From Siphonodentalium dalli (Eukaryota > Mollusca > Scaphopoda > Gadilida > Siphonodentaliidae), in NCBI GenBank assembly GCA_032622095.1, contig CP136067.1:73744705-73808704 (forward strand): a DNA stretch of 64,000 nucleotides. The letters run 5' to 3'. A program made the translations under genes and the position numbers. Below the pieces are notes generated by a model. It was given only the letters and a program-made list of their open reading frames with translations, had not been told where the DNA came from and made no database searches. The stretch's first letter is position 1. Every line of letters begins with the position of its first letter. Positions 32,840 to 44,409 of the stretch are shown here, in pieces.

Positions 32840-33672
32840 TGACTGGTCAACCCATATTAACAAATCTGTAACCCATTCACCCAAGGACCCTCCATACTAT
32901 TACTATATATAAGCTCAATAGGCCTGTTGGCTCTTGGGGAGAAGACATTTTAAGATTTACTATGGTGGAAGAGTTATGTCCCTGGTCTCACCCCTATTAG
33001 ACCGGGTAACCCCATTTAAACAAATCTGAATCCCAGTCACCCAAGGACCCTCCATACAAAATATAAGCTAAATATGCTAAATGGTTCTTGTGAATATGTT
33101 TTAAGAATAATTATTGAGGGAAAGAGTTATGTCCCTGGCTCCGACCCTATTTGACCCAGTGATCCAATTTGAACAAATCTGAATCACAGTCACCCAAAGA
33201 CTATTCATACCAAATATAAGCTGAATAGGGCTGATGGTTCTTGCGAAGAAGGTGTTTTAAGAAATTCTATAGATGGAACAAGTTATGTTCCTGTCTCCAC
33301 CCCTGTTTGACCTGGTGACCACATTGGAACAAATCTGAATCCCTGTCACCCAAGGACTCTCCACACCAAATATAAGCTGAATAGGTCTGATGGTCTTGAT
33401 AAGAAGAGGTTTTAAGAATTACAATGGATGGACATGATATGTCCCTGGCTCCGCCTTTATTTGACCCGGTGAACCCATTTGAATAAAATTGTATCCCAGT
33501 CACCCAAGGACCCTCTATACCAAATATAAGCTAAACAGCCCTGATGATTTTTGAGAAGATGTTTTAACAATTACTATGGATGGAAAGAGTTACTATTCTT
33601 GATGGATGGACGGACAGATGGACGAACGACGAGTGGTCAATTCGGACGTCAACACTATGGTATGGGTACACA
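32840..33672 (+). mobile_element. Tandem-core element C, ~155-bp unit, five copies
   Basis: Units recur near 32,886, 33,046, 33,202, 33,354 and 33,509 with CAGTCACCCAAGGACCCTC, CCAAATATAAGCT and TTATGTCCCTGGCTC. The array ends with GATGGATGGACGGACAGATGG and GTGGTCAATTCGGACGTC, a tail shared with family B, then a short ACACTATGGTATGGGTACAC hairpin. Confidence 0.65.
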
Positions 33673-33679
33673 TTCATCG

Positions 33680-34160
33680 GACCATGACCAAATTCAAACT
33701 TGGCCTTTGTCTTCTGAAATTTGAACCACGTACTATATATCAAGAGATTCAGCTTAATTTAAAAACAACCAGATAACTAATAGTAAAATTATCATCCGGA
33801 AACCAAAATAATAGGTAAAATTTAAGTCAACAAGGAGCATAACTCCATCAAAAATGGGTGTACAAAACCCAAATTCGAACTTGACCTGTATCTTGTTGTG
33901 GTTAATCCACATACCAAATTAAAAAAAAAACTAAAACTGAAGTAATCATCCAGAAACCAAAATAATTGACAAATTCTAAGTCGACAAGGACCATAACTCT
34001 GGCAAAAATGGGCGGACCAAACCCATATTGGAACTTGACCTGTATTTGGAGCTGATAACGTCACATACCAAATTTGGTTCAGATCTGACAACACAAACAA
34101 AAGTTATCATCCGGAAACCTCAAAATGTCAAAATTCTATGTCGATAAAAGAAATAAAGAT
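33680..34160 (+). repeat. Tandem-core repeat D, ~150-bp unit
   Basis: About three units with CATAACTC, ACAAAACCCAAATTCGAACT-like and CATACCAAATT segments, and ATCATCCGGAAACC between them. It is related to family B cores but distinct. Confidence 0.55.
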
Positions 34161-34261
34161 CCTTTGTTTCACTTCTGTGCAAAAAATTGTAATCAGCTGG
34201 AAAATGTGACCACGGTATGTATTTCTTAGATCAAATGAGGCCGGTATATATACATATCAAC

Positions 34262-34570
34262 ATATCGTGTATTTTGCATCCAATTTATACTGATGGTTCT
34301 TGAGAAGAAGTCATTTTAAGAATTACGATAACGGGAGAGAGTTATGGTCCTACTTCAAAACTATTTGACCTGGTGACTTCATTTTTAAAAACAAATCTGA
34401 ATGTGAATCACCTAGGGAACATACACACCAAATATGAACCCTCTCGGTCCAATGGTTCTGAAGAAGAAGTTGTTCAAAGAATTGTTGATGGATGGACAGA
34501 TGGATGGATGGACGAGGAGTGATGACTATAGCTTCACCGGAGATTTCGTCTCAGGTGAACTAATAAAAGC
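34262..34570 (+). mobile_element. Hairpin-ended element E (truncated at 5')
   Basis: One core unit (GATGGTTCTTGAGAAGAAG, then ATTTGACCTGGTGACTTC) is followed by a GGATGGATGGACGAGG tail. The terminal stem is AGCTTCACC / GGTGAACT (34,530-34,560), followed by AATAAAA. The core is related to element C. Confidence 0.55.
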
Positions 34571-34659
34571 TGGACTATAATTATATATTATTAGCTGATG
34601 TGCCCAACTTCGTCCAGGCTATTCAGGGATTTCTTTGGGAAAAATGGAAAGCTCCGATC

Positions 34660-34816
34660 TAAAGGTCACCCAGAAGATCCCTATGAAGTTTGGGGATGAT
34701 CGGATTAGGGATGTAGCCTGTAGGGTGTGCCAAAGGATATCGTTTATGGATAGACACACGGACGACCAACCCATGGCAATAGCTCAAACTGTACAAAGTA
34801 AAGTTGTGCTAAAAAG
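34660..34816 (+). mobile_element. 3' fragment of hairpin-ended element F
   Basis: Contains GATGATCGGATTAGGGATGT and GGTGTGCCAAAGGAT, then AACCCATGGCAATAGCTCAA and a final GTAAAGTTGTGCTAAAA. It matches the tail of the copy ending at 42,610. Confidence 0.6.
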
Positions 34817-35230
34817 ATGGGTACCCAACTGAATGAAAGGGGGTGACAGTGACAATTTCAGTTGTGAAATATGAAATTTGGACCAATATGATTTTGTGAA
34901 CGATAATTTTAAAATTCCAAATTCGACAGATGGACAATTAACAAAAACACTTTAAAAAAAAAAATTTAAATCCACCTGTCCCAAGCCCAAAAAAAGGATG
35001 AGGGTAGTTTAACAAAGCCGTATAGTGCAATATAAAATAAATCTATATTTGCGAATGCCTGTCTGTCTTCTATAAAAATAATTCACAGGGGCCATCTAGA
35101 TGGCATAAAAGGGGTCTAAAGGGGGTAACGTTTTACGAGGAAGATAATGGTGAAGGTTGCCATGGTGTAGCATTTTTGGTGCTAAATGACATCCCTCAGG
35201 TGTTGGGCCCATGTGTCAAGTGAGTTTAGG
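34817..35230. other. No gene or repeat recognised
   Basis: About 410 bp of AT-rich sequence without a supported feature. Confidence 0.4.
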
Positions 35231-35231
35231 T

Positions 35232-36155
35232 CGTGTTTGAGTTTTAGATGGTTGTTGAATTATTTGATAGTCTGATTTGGGAGCTGATGTTGTCTGGGAG
35301 GTTGTTGATATGGCATAGGAACAGCAAAGGACCTAAAACTGTTCTTTGTGATACGCCCGATTCTACATGTACCTGTTGGGAGGATTTGCGATCTACTACA
35401 ACTCTCATCTCCTGGCCCATTAGGAAATATCTCAGCTAGTTTAGGAGGTCTCCTTTTCTACTGTAGTGTTCCAAATTATGGATCAGTTTGCGATGGAATA
35501 TGGTATCAAATGCTTTTGAAAAGTCGAGTATTGCAATGTCGACCTGGTTGTTGTTGTCGAGGGACTTTATGTCGTCGGAGGTGAGGGCGAGCTGAGTTTC
35601 ACATGAATAATCAGGGCGAAATCCATTGTTGATTTGTATTAGTCCAAGTCTTCTCGTACTAAAACTAGCTAAGATTTTGGGATGGAGATGCTAAACACTA
35701 GCATCTCCATCCCAAAATCTTAGCTAGTTTTAGTACGAGAAGACTTGGACAAATTTGTATGTGACCTAGCCTCCTGGAATATTAGAGTATATAATATGCT
35801 CCAGGATATTGCATGGCACTGAGTTCAGGGACATTGGCTAGTAGATTTCTGCTGCATGTTTGTCTTCTTTCTTATAGATGCACGAAATATTTGTGGATTT
35901 CCAGTCGGATGGTAAGGTGCAGGAATTCCGGGATTTAGATAAATGGTAGTGAGTGGTTTTGCCAGTTCTATTGAAAATTCTTTCAGAATTCTGTTAAGAT
36001 GGGATGTTGTCTGGTCCATGTGCCTTGAATGGCAACAGCTTCTCTATACCTTTCTTTTCTATCTGGAGTTTATCAATCTTTGGGAATCTTTTCTCCATGT
36101 GTGGCATGGGCAATTCCATGGCGTCACGAAAAAAAATAATTCCCCACATGTTTCC
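35232..36155 (-). mobile_element. Degraded CR1/L2-type LINE, reverse transcriptase region
   Basis: Minus-strand translation in changing frames gives, in order: KRFPKIDKLQIEKKGIEKLL, HGPDNIPS, LPSDWKS-NIS-IYKK, SLNSVPCNILEHIIYSN, NNGFRPDYSCETQLALT, DIAILDFSKAFDTI, then traces of a SGVSQRTVLGPLLFL-type block and LPDNISSQIRL. These are reverse-transcriptase blocks 0-5 of a CR1/L2-like LINE. Multiple stops and frame changes show it is old. The copy is split by a 113-bp palindrome at 35,640-35,752 and lacks both the endonuclease part and a clear 3' end. Confidence 0.8.
35640..35752. mobile_element. 113-bp perfect-palindrome MITE inside the LINE
   Basis: TAGTCCAAGTCTTCTCG through GGGATGGAGATGCTA is followed at once by its reverse complement, with a minimal centre (ATGCTAAACACTAGCAT). 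ATTTGTAT flanks it on both sides (35,632-35,639 and 35,753-35,760), an 8-bp target duplication. It is the fused ends of the 923-bp element at 47,784-48,706. Confidence 0.9.
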
Positions 36156-36163
36156 AATGTTTA

Positions 36164-36540
36164 GGGAGTGTGATGGCCGAGTGGTTAGCGTGTTCGACTA
36201 CTGGCCAGAGGTTTCGCTTGGACCCCGGATCGATTCACCTCGATCCTCGACAAAACAAGTCGGGAGTTCTGAGCGTGCCTATATAAAGTACTGTGTATGC
36301 CTTGCTGAGGTGTCGTTAAGCAGTAATTCTCTCCCACCCAGTGTCATGTACAGGGATGACACTGGTTTGTTCATGCCCTCCCATCAGATGGGGACGTAAA
36401 TGGCTGTCCCGTGTACAACCATGTGTGCACGATAAAGAACCCTACTGTGGGCAACAATTCACGGGTTAATGGCAAAATTTCCTGTCAAAATTCCTCCCTT
36501 CGGGGCGTAAGTTGATAGACATTTCAGGTGACGGTATAAT
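36164..36540 (+). mobile_element. tRNA-derived SINE
   Basis: The head resembles a tRNA: TGATGGCCGAGTGGTTAGCG is a good A box and GGATCGATTCACC a B box about 45 bases later, spaced as in a tRNA internal promoter. The body continues with GTGTGCACGATAAAGAACCC and CTTCGGGGCG, segments seen in invertebrate tRNA-SINEs. The anticodon stem does not fold as a functional tRNA, so I do not call a tRNA gene. No clear target duplication was found. Confidence 0.7.
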
Positions 36541-36943
36541 AGTTATCTCTCCTCGGTGGTGGAACACACTCTGTGGTATGTATATAGTGTATATATATAT
36601 GTGGTGGTGAGGTTGAAAAGGACATTTCAGATATTGGTGTGGTATGGTGGTGGATTACAGCATAAGTTGTCCTCCAGGACGGATCGAAGGAATAAAAGTA
36701 AAAGTAATGGACCAAATATTTTTTTATGGTGTCAAGAAATTCTTTCCAAGGAGTGACGTTGACAAAATAAGGAAGTTAGGGTATGTTTGTTTCAACATTG
36801 AAAAGAGACAAGCGATAACAGTTGAGTCGTGGATACACACATTACTCTTGGGGTCCAAATAAGCATACCTGTATGCTTATTAATTTTTTTATTTGTTGCC
36901 GCCCTGTATGGGGCTTATTTGGGTCCGTATGTTTATTTAATAA
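36541..36943. other. No gene seen; TA-rich simple sequence
   Basis: Contains a (TA)n-like stretch near 36,590 and a small inverted pair CCAAATAAGCATAC / GTATGCTTATT near 36,860-36,885. No coding evidence. Confidence 0.4.
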
Positions 36944-36944
36944 A

Positions 36945-38389
36945 AGTGTCAATGACACTTTAGCTCAACTTAGGTAGGGGAATAATTTAATGGTTGACAG
37001 TAAATGGAGTTATTAGGAAAGGTGCTAATTGAAATGTCTAATGAAGACAAGATGTAAATGTGAAGAGAGACCAAAAAATAAATATTGGTGGAAGTAGATA
37101 TATGCTAATGGATTTTGTAGAGATATTCAGTCATACAAAGAGTAAAAACCAAACTGGCCATTGGCGGCCATATTTTTTTTGCCTAATGACCCCAAAGGAT
37201 ATTTTATTTAAATATACACATATTAATGCATAATACATTTGACAAATATTATGTTGTATATTCGAGGGGTGGCATAGTCAGGCTAGACTGTCTTACTGCA
37301 ACCCCCGAGTAATATGCAAGATGACCGCTGGCAGCCATGTTTTATGGCCGAATGACCCCCAAAATGACTCGTTCTCATCTACATGTCAATATCAACATTC
37401 ATGACAAGTTTCATAATGATCGGATCAGGGATGTGGTCTGTAGGGTGTGCCAAAGGATTTAGTGATGCAAAGAGTAAATTCTAAAATGGCCACCGGCGGC
37501 CATGTTTTTTTGCCAAATGACCCCAAAATGACTCGATCCCATCTACATGTCAATGTCAACATCCATGAAAAATTTCATGAAGATCAAACAAACAGATCGG
37601 TCTATAACCCATGCTAATGGATTTTGTAGAACTATTTAGTCATACAAAGAGTAAAATCCAAAATGGCTCGTTCCCATCAAGCGGTCACCCCGATGATCCA
37701 TATGAAGTTTGGTGATGATCAGATCAGGGATGTGGTCTGTAGGATGTGCCAAAGGATTTAGTGATGCAAAGAGTAAAATCCAAGATGGCCACCAGCGGCC
37801 ATGTTTTTTGGCCGAATGATCCTAAAATGACTCTTTCCCATCTACATGTAAATGTCAACATTCATGACAAATTTTATGATGATCAGACAAACAGTACAGC
37901 CTGTAGCCCGCGCCAATGAATTCAAATTTGAAATCCAAGATGGCCCCCAGCGGCCATATTTTTTGGCCGAATGACCCCAAAATGACTCGTTCCCATCTAC
38001 ATGTCAATGTCAACATTCATGACAAATTTCATAAAGATCAGACCAAAGATAAGACCTGTAGCCCGCGCCAAAGTATTTAGTGATGCAAAGAGTAAAATCC
38101 AAGATGGCTGACGGCGGCCATGTTTTTTGGCCAAATGACCCCAATAATGACTCGTTCCCATATAGAGGTCACCCCGATAATCCATATGAAGTTTGGTGAT
38201 GATCGGATCAGAGATGTGGTCTGTAAGATGTGTCAAAGGATTTAGTGATGCAAAGAAGTAAAATCCAAGATGGCCACCAGCGGCCATGTTTTTTGGCTGA
38301 ATGATCCTAAAATGACTCGTTCCCATCTACATGTAAATGTCAACATTCATGACAAATTTTATGATGATCAGACAAACAGTACGGCCTGT
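36945..38389 (+). mobile_element. Hairpin-ended element F with ~180-bp core array
   Basis: The 5' end is AAAAGTGTCAATGACACTTT followed by AGCTCAACTTA; the first part is a palindrome shared with 52,376. Core units repeat GCAAAGAGTAAAATCCAAGA, TGGCC-CC-GCGGCCATG, TTTTTTGGCC, AATGACCCCAAAATGACTCG and CATCTACATGTCAATGTCAA about six times with variations. The 3' end is cut off by the MITE at 38,390. The complete 3' end is seen in the copy at 42,610. Confidence 0.65.
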
Positions 38390-39041
38390 GGTAACACTCC
38401 ACAGTTTCGAATGATCAGTAGGGGTGATTTTATAGATATAAAGTGCTAGTGGTTTCTGGCACCATTCATGTGGTATGTATATTGAGACAAGGTGGGATAT
38501 GAATTTGTATAATTTTAGAAGGTACTCTAGACAGATGAAAAAATTAAGTGCAAGTGAACTTGACCCCACCCATAGACAGCAGTAGCGTTTTCTGCGAAAC
38601 AGTGGCTCTAGATACTGGGTCAATTTTTTAGCACCCAAAATTTGTCATCTGCATTAAAAATTGATTTTCTGGAATTGTAAACGGCGAAAGTTTGAAATTT
38701 TTTCATGTTGATGTTGGAAGCCAGAGGCCTTTGAACCAACATAGGTGACCATGCTTGAAAAATTCTGGTATTCGTGCCCCTTGGGTATGAAAATGCAATA
38801 TTTTGGTAATTTTTTTAATAAAAATCACATTTTCGATCAAAAGATCAAGGGCCATAACTCTTGATAGCCCATATATTATGGGCATTATGTACCAAATTCT
38901 GAATGCCTATTCTGTACTAATTTCAGGCATATATATATATTGTCTATATGGTTTGGGATCATAATCCAGATAAATTTCAATGAATCTAAGCCCCCCCCCC
39001 TATTGCTGGGCCCCTGCCTGTTGAAACTGTGGAGTGTCACC
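38390..39041. mobile_element. 652-bp MITE interrupting or abutting element F
   Basis: The inverted termini are GGTAACACTCCACAGTTTC and GAAACTGTGGAGTGTCACC, 18 of 19 matching. A poly-C tract lies near its right end (~38,991-39,000). No target duplication is evident and element F does not resume after it, so one flank may be deleted. Confidence 0.75.
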
Positions 39042-39785
39042 TTAAAGATCTGCCTAAAATATCACCATTTATTCATTTTACTTCACTTTAATTCACTAAA
39101 TAAAGCTCTTTTGTGTAAAATATCCCATCCAAGTGGAAAAGTTTATAATATGTGTTTCCTTTTACCATATAGCCCATATTAGTTGCAAACTTTACTAAAT
39201 TAGTGTAGACTGGCTATTGGATGGGGGGTGACCAATCTCACTTGCCAAGATTTGGTGTGTGTTTAGTGACAATCCATATACAATTATACAAATCAAGTTC
39301 AACATTCTGGTGCAAGTTTCTGTGTGAATCTACTTTAGTATTTATGAAAAAGATCTATATAAGCAGCTGGTTACCCATATATAATCACAATACATCTGCC
39401 AGTTTTTAATAATCATAACAGCTATATACATCATTATCAGAGGCAGCATCAGTCAGACTGAGGAGACGCCCAATACTTCCAACTAATTCCAGAAGTTCCT
39501 TCATTTCTCTCTGAATCAATGACATGTATGTTGGTATCTAACTGACAATGCAGTTAGCTGACACAGCACAGGCTACACCATTTACATGTGTCTTCATTGC
39601 ATCATGTTTTATAGCTGAAAAAAAGTTAATTTAACTGACCCGTCCAAAACACTGCCCGGACAAAAGTACCCGTCGAAATCCATCCGGTTTTACCTGATTT
39701 AACCTCGAATTGATCATTTTGAAGGTCAAGGTCAGGTCGGGGTCACGATTTGACCCATCCAAAACACTCAGTGGGCAAAAGTAAC
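39042..39785. other. No gene or clear repeat
   Basis: About 740 bp without a supported feature. Short frames show no motif. Confidence 0.4.
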
Positions 39786-39869
39786 CCTACCGGTCTGCAG
39801 GATGTGTCAAAGGATTTAGTGATGCAAAGAGTAAAATCCAAGATGGCCACCAGCGGCCATGTTTTTTGG

Positions 39870-41917
39870 TAAAATATTAAATGTTTGTCTAGCAAAAGTA
39901 GCTGCAACCAGGTATCTGTAACTGGGAAGCAGGTATCTGTAACTGGGAAGCACTGTATTGACAAATGCTATCTATTCGTGGAAGAGAGTTTTCTCAAGGG
40001 AGATAATTTTCCGTCGCGCAATGATTGCCTAGCAAAAGTAGCTGCTCTCTCAAGTACATGAAGTATCTCTAACCGGGAATTACTATTGATTAAATAAATC
40101 TTTCCATGGAAGAGTTTCCAAAGGAGATAATTTTTGAGTTGGGCAATGTTTGTCCCAGCAAACACTAACTGGGAAGCATATAGAAATTAAACATAATCTA
40201 TCGCTTCCATATATTAAATATATCTTGATACTATGATGAATAATAAAGACCTGTGTTTATGCCAAACGTCAAAATAACGTTATTAATTAGGATGAGTTTA
40301 CCACTGTCTGACATGGCAATGGGGTGTGATGTGAAACCCCCCCCCCCCCCCCCCCCGTCTACAAATAAAGCGCGAGCACATGTGTTGATCGAAATGGTAC
40401 ATCGATATGTCCCTCAAACCAAATCAAGCTGGTTAAATTGCCTGACATCTAGATATATATGCCAAATATGTATGTTAGTCTAGTTGTTTCCAAAGACAAA
40501 TAGGTAACCTAGGCATGCATGGGCATGCATGGCGACATGGGTGTAGGCCTACTCCCAACTTTGGTAAAAATATTTTGGGGTGATGGGTTGGGCCACAATT
40601 TCAAACACAATACGCTCCAATGGGTCAATTTCTAACATATTGGAATGCGAAGTATCCGTGTGGCGTATGTGACAGGGACGTTTGTCAGGGAGGATGTGTA
40701 TAGGCCTATAGGCCTACTGCATGGTATTTACGTTATATGCCAAGCAAGGCATTCATTGCAATCTCGCATGTTAGGTTAAAATATTATATGAGAACCAAGG
40801 CACTCATTGTGATCTCACATGAAAGTTGTTAAAATGTTATATGCCTATATAGCCACCGGCCCTAGACAGGCATTCATTGCAATCTCGCATTTGGGTGGAT
40901 ATTGGAGGCCAATTTCACATTTATTAATAATTGTGCTTCAATGCAATTCAATTGCGCTGCAGTGTAAATCTATTGCGCAACAGTGTAAATATATTGCGCT
41001 TCAGTGCAATTCAATTGTGCATAGGCCTATATATAGGCCTATGGCTACCCCCCCCCCCCCCCACCCCCCTCCCCCCCAGTTAATTAAAGAAAAATCCATT
41101 AGAAAATTAATTGCGCTATATATATGGGCACCCCAGTTAATTAATGAATAAATCCAATAGAAAATAATCTATTCAGGGGTGTAAGCTTGTAACAATAATT
41201 GCTTCAGCGCAATTGATATGAATCAAGCTGGATTGCGCTAAAGCGCATAATGATTGCCCTGAAGCGCAATTATTTATAAATGTGAATTTTGCCTTCCATA
41301 GGCGGGGGCATATTTTCATTTATCTATGTGTTATTGAGGGGCGTGGACTGGCAATGGAAGTGCGAATCTTACAAGAAGGTTCTTAGATTTGAAGCAATGT
41401 GCAGAGCCAATCTTTAGAAAAGACTAGGTGGCCCTGAAAATGGCAGTTTTTTTTTGTTTTTTGTGAACACTGCTGGTCGGTGGTCCTTGTGGCGTCACAT
41501 CTGAGACACGCCAAACACGCCATCTTCCTCGAACATTTCCGCCAAGCCACCCATTTCACCCGGAAGCACCCAGCCATCTATTTTAAGTTTTGGTAAACAA
41601 TTTGAAGTAAAATGAGATTCAGCGAATCCATCATTGAATCATCCGCATAATCATGTAGTACTAGTACTATTTGCATGTATTGTAAAAGTATATACAAAGT
41701 ATATATAAAGTGATATAAAAACCTTGAAATAGATGGTTATTAGTACTTATACTTGAAAAAAACTTTAATTTAAGACAGACAATATTTAAAAGCAGCCGTA
41801 GTTACTACTAATAGAAAAGCAAAGGTCATTACTGATTCGCATTGGTGCGCTGTTGGCGATGAACTCCTTATTGGCATTACCGATTACTTTTGCTAGACAA
41901 ACATTGCTAGCCAAGCT
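39870..41917. mobile_element. 2,048-bp nonautonomous element with ~9-bp target duplication
   Basis: GTTTTTTGG flanks it at 39,861-39,869, and the same with one extra T flanks it at 41,918-41,927. A 21-bp perfect subterminal inverted repeat (ATGTTTGTCTAGCAAAAGTA plus one base) lies at ~39,880-39,900 and 41,885-41,905. Inside are two ~125-bp tandem units at the left (39,880-40,170, with GCAAAAGTAGCTGC and TAACTGGGAAGC) and poly-C tracts at ~40,338 and ~41,050. A three-fold ~65-bp repeat (40,745-40,890) and a nested MITE at 40,904-41,297 are also present. No transposase is seen. Confidence 0.75.
40904..41297. mobile_element. 394-bp nested MITE rich in TTGCGCT-like motifs
   Basis: The inverted ends are GGAGGCCAATTTCACATTTA and TAAATGTGAATTTTGCCTTCC, imperfect near the tips. 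Inside, a ~26-bp motif (ATTGCGCTTCAGTGCAATTC) is repeated in direct and inverted orientation near both ends. Confidence 0.65.
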
Positions 41918-42610
41918 GTTTTTTTGGCCGAATGATCCTAAAATGACTCATTCCCATCTACATGTAAATGTCAACATTCATTACAAATTTTATGATGATC
42001 AGACAAACAGTACGGCCTGTAGCCCGCGCAAATGGATTTAATTTTGAAATCCAAGATGGCCACCAGCGGCCATGTTTTTTGGCCGAATGACCCCAAGATG
42101 ACTCGTTCCCATCTACATGTCAATGTCAACTTTCATGACAAATTTCATAAAGATCAGACCAAAGATACGACCTGTAGCCCGAGCCAAAGTATTTAGTGAT
42201 GCAAAGAGTAAAATCCAAGATGGCTGACGGCGGCCATGTTTTTTGCCCAAATGACCCCAAAATGACTCATTCCCATCTAGAGGTCGCCCCGATGATCCAT
42301 ATGAAGTTTGGTGATGTTCGGATCAGAGATGTGGTCTGTATGATGTGTCAAAGGATTTAGTGATGCAAAGAGTAAAATCCAAGATGGCCACAAGCGCCAT
42401 GTTTTTTGGCCGAATGACCCCAAAATGACTCATTCCCATCTACATGTCAATGTCAACATTCATGACAAATTCCATAAAGATCAGACCAAAGATACGACAG
42501 GTAGCCCGCACCAAAGGAAATTGTTGACGGACGCACACACGCATGCACACACAGACAACAGATGCCAACCCATGGCAATAGCTCAAACTTACAAAGTAAG
42601 TTGAGCTAAA

Positions 42611-44409
42611 AAGTGCTGAAGGGTACACAGGATTTTCAAAATGTGCTGAAGGGTACACAGGGTGTGAAATGTCATTCTAAAGGACATTCAGTAGCAATAG
42701 TCAACGATTTTTTTCAAAACCCTTTTCCAGATATTCAGATGCAGTTACAGCAGCTTTAGGGTGTTAGGAATATGAAACAAAGTCAGTAGTAATGGCAGTG
42801 TTTGAAAAAAATGACGTTTTTTTCATATAATTGGACTGGGGTCAAGGGGTCGACAATTCGCAGTTTTTGAGGAATGGCAAAATTCTGACAACACAGCATA
42901 ACGGCAAAGTTTTCGAATTCTTATGGGAAACCTATATGTTGTTCTCATCGGGAACGATCAATCTACATAATCAATGCAGAAATAGGAACTTTTCCTTCAT
43001 AAAAATAGAAAATTTTGATCAAAATCCAAGTATACCCCCATCAAAAAGATGAATTTGTTTTTCATTTTCTTTTTTTTCAAGTATGTTGACAATATACTAT
43101 AAAAACTTTTGGTATTTCTGTGTGTTATTTCTATTATCAGACACTATTGAATACCTTTTGATAAAAAAATTGAGACTTTTGTGTCAAATACGTGGAAATA
43201 TTTCTTGATAACCAAACTATACCCCCTACCAAAATTTTTAAAAAGCTATTTTTTTCAACATTATGGAGCTATTCACGCAAAATACTACCTAACCTGCAGC
43301 AAAACTGTATATAGGTTTCATTGTCAGCCATTGGTGTATCGATATGAGAGCTGATATTTTATTTTTTCTCAATTAATTCTTAGAAAATGGACAAAATATG
43401 AGTGTCAACCTTCACAAAGTTCATGAGCCAAACTATTTTCAAGCGTATGACAGAACTATATCTCATGTATTACACCACATGTATCGTATGTCATACATGT
43501 AGGCCTAATTCAATTGTTGACTGAATTTTTTTTTTTAAACAAGTTAAATTTCAAGTTAAAATATCATTAATTATGACATAATACACAATAAAGTGGCTTA
43601 GATAAATCAGATCTTCTCAATCAACCAATTTCATTCAAATAAAGGCAAAATGGTCAGCAGAATACATTACTATTCACTTCAAATACATTTGTTTACGTAC
43701 GATCATTAATATGTTCATGGGGCCGCCATGTTTTAATCATGTGACTACATTAGCTGGTAATACTACAAATAGAGTGATCCCCCCTGGCATTTAAAAACAT
43801 ATTTTTTCCTTTAAAACCAGGAACAGCGCGACGATCGAAATACGGCTTTTTATTGCTAACTTTTTACTTTTTAACTTACCAGTGAGCAATGAAGCGTAAT
43901 CGATAGTAATCGAGGTGGTCAGAAAGTTTCAAATTCGGAGTATTTTCACGATTTCAACAAAAATCTTTTCACAAATATTTTCGCGGCTTTTTAGTTTGGT
44001 AAACAAAGGATATTCTATCCGCTGCCGAATTGTGCTATTTTTATTGGAAAAGGACACATAATTGCTTAAAATAGCAGTGTTTACAATTACCTTCAGTCAC
44101 GAGACTCTGGAGATTTCCTGTGATGTCATCATTTACCGACTTCCGTAAATACGCGAGTTATCGTTCTTGTTCGGGGTTGCCTATTGCTACATTCAGTCTT
44201 CGTATCTGCCATGATTTCTGTTAGAGAATAATTGTTTACGTTCCAATGAATATTCAAATATACGGTACTGAAAACAAAATGCTAATGGGCGCCAGACTTT
44301 CATAAACACAATTTAAGTAATGGTTTTCGTGCCGATCACAAACCCTGTCCTGTGTACCCTTCAGCACATTTTCAAACCCTGTGTACCCTTCAGCACTTTT
44401 TTTGGTGAG
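42611..44409. mobile_element. 1.8 kb element with doubled terminal repeats
   Basis: The left end has AGTGCTGAAGGGTACACAGG twice in tandem; the right end has the same doubled module inverted, then CTTTTTTTGGTGAG. The ends match the 315-bp deletion derivative at 23,855-24,169, where they are fused in inverted order. The ~1.5 kb interior has no recognisable transposase. The left tip abuts the 3' end of element F exactly, so its outer ~10 bases (CTCACC-A run) are missing there. Confidence 0.75.

Larger units (their letters stand above)
39786..42610 (+). mobile_element. Element F copy split by a 2.05 kb insertion
   Basis: 39,786-39,869 and 41,918-42,610 are parts of one element F copy: GCGGCCATGTTTTTTGG continues as TTTTTTTGGCCGAATGATCC. 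The right part has four core units and the complete 3' end: GACGGACGCACACACGC, AACCCATGGCAATAGCTC, then the stem AACTTACAAAGTAAGTT and AGCTAAAA at 42,610. Confidence 0.75.

Noticed and set aside
36164-36250. A tRNA gene
   Set aside because: A and B boxes are present but the cloverleaf does not close and a SINE body follows, so it is a tRNA-derived SINE head.
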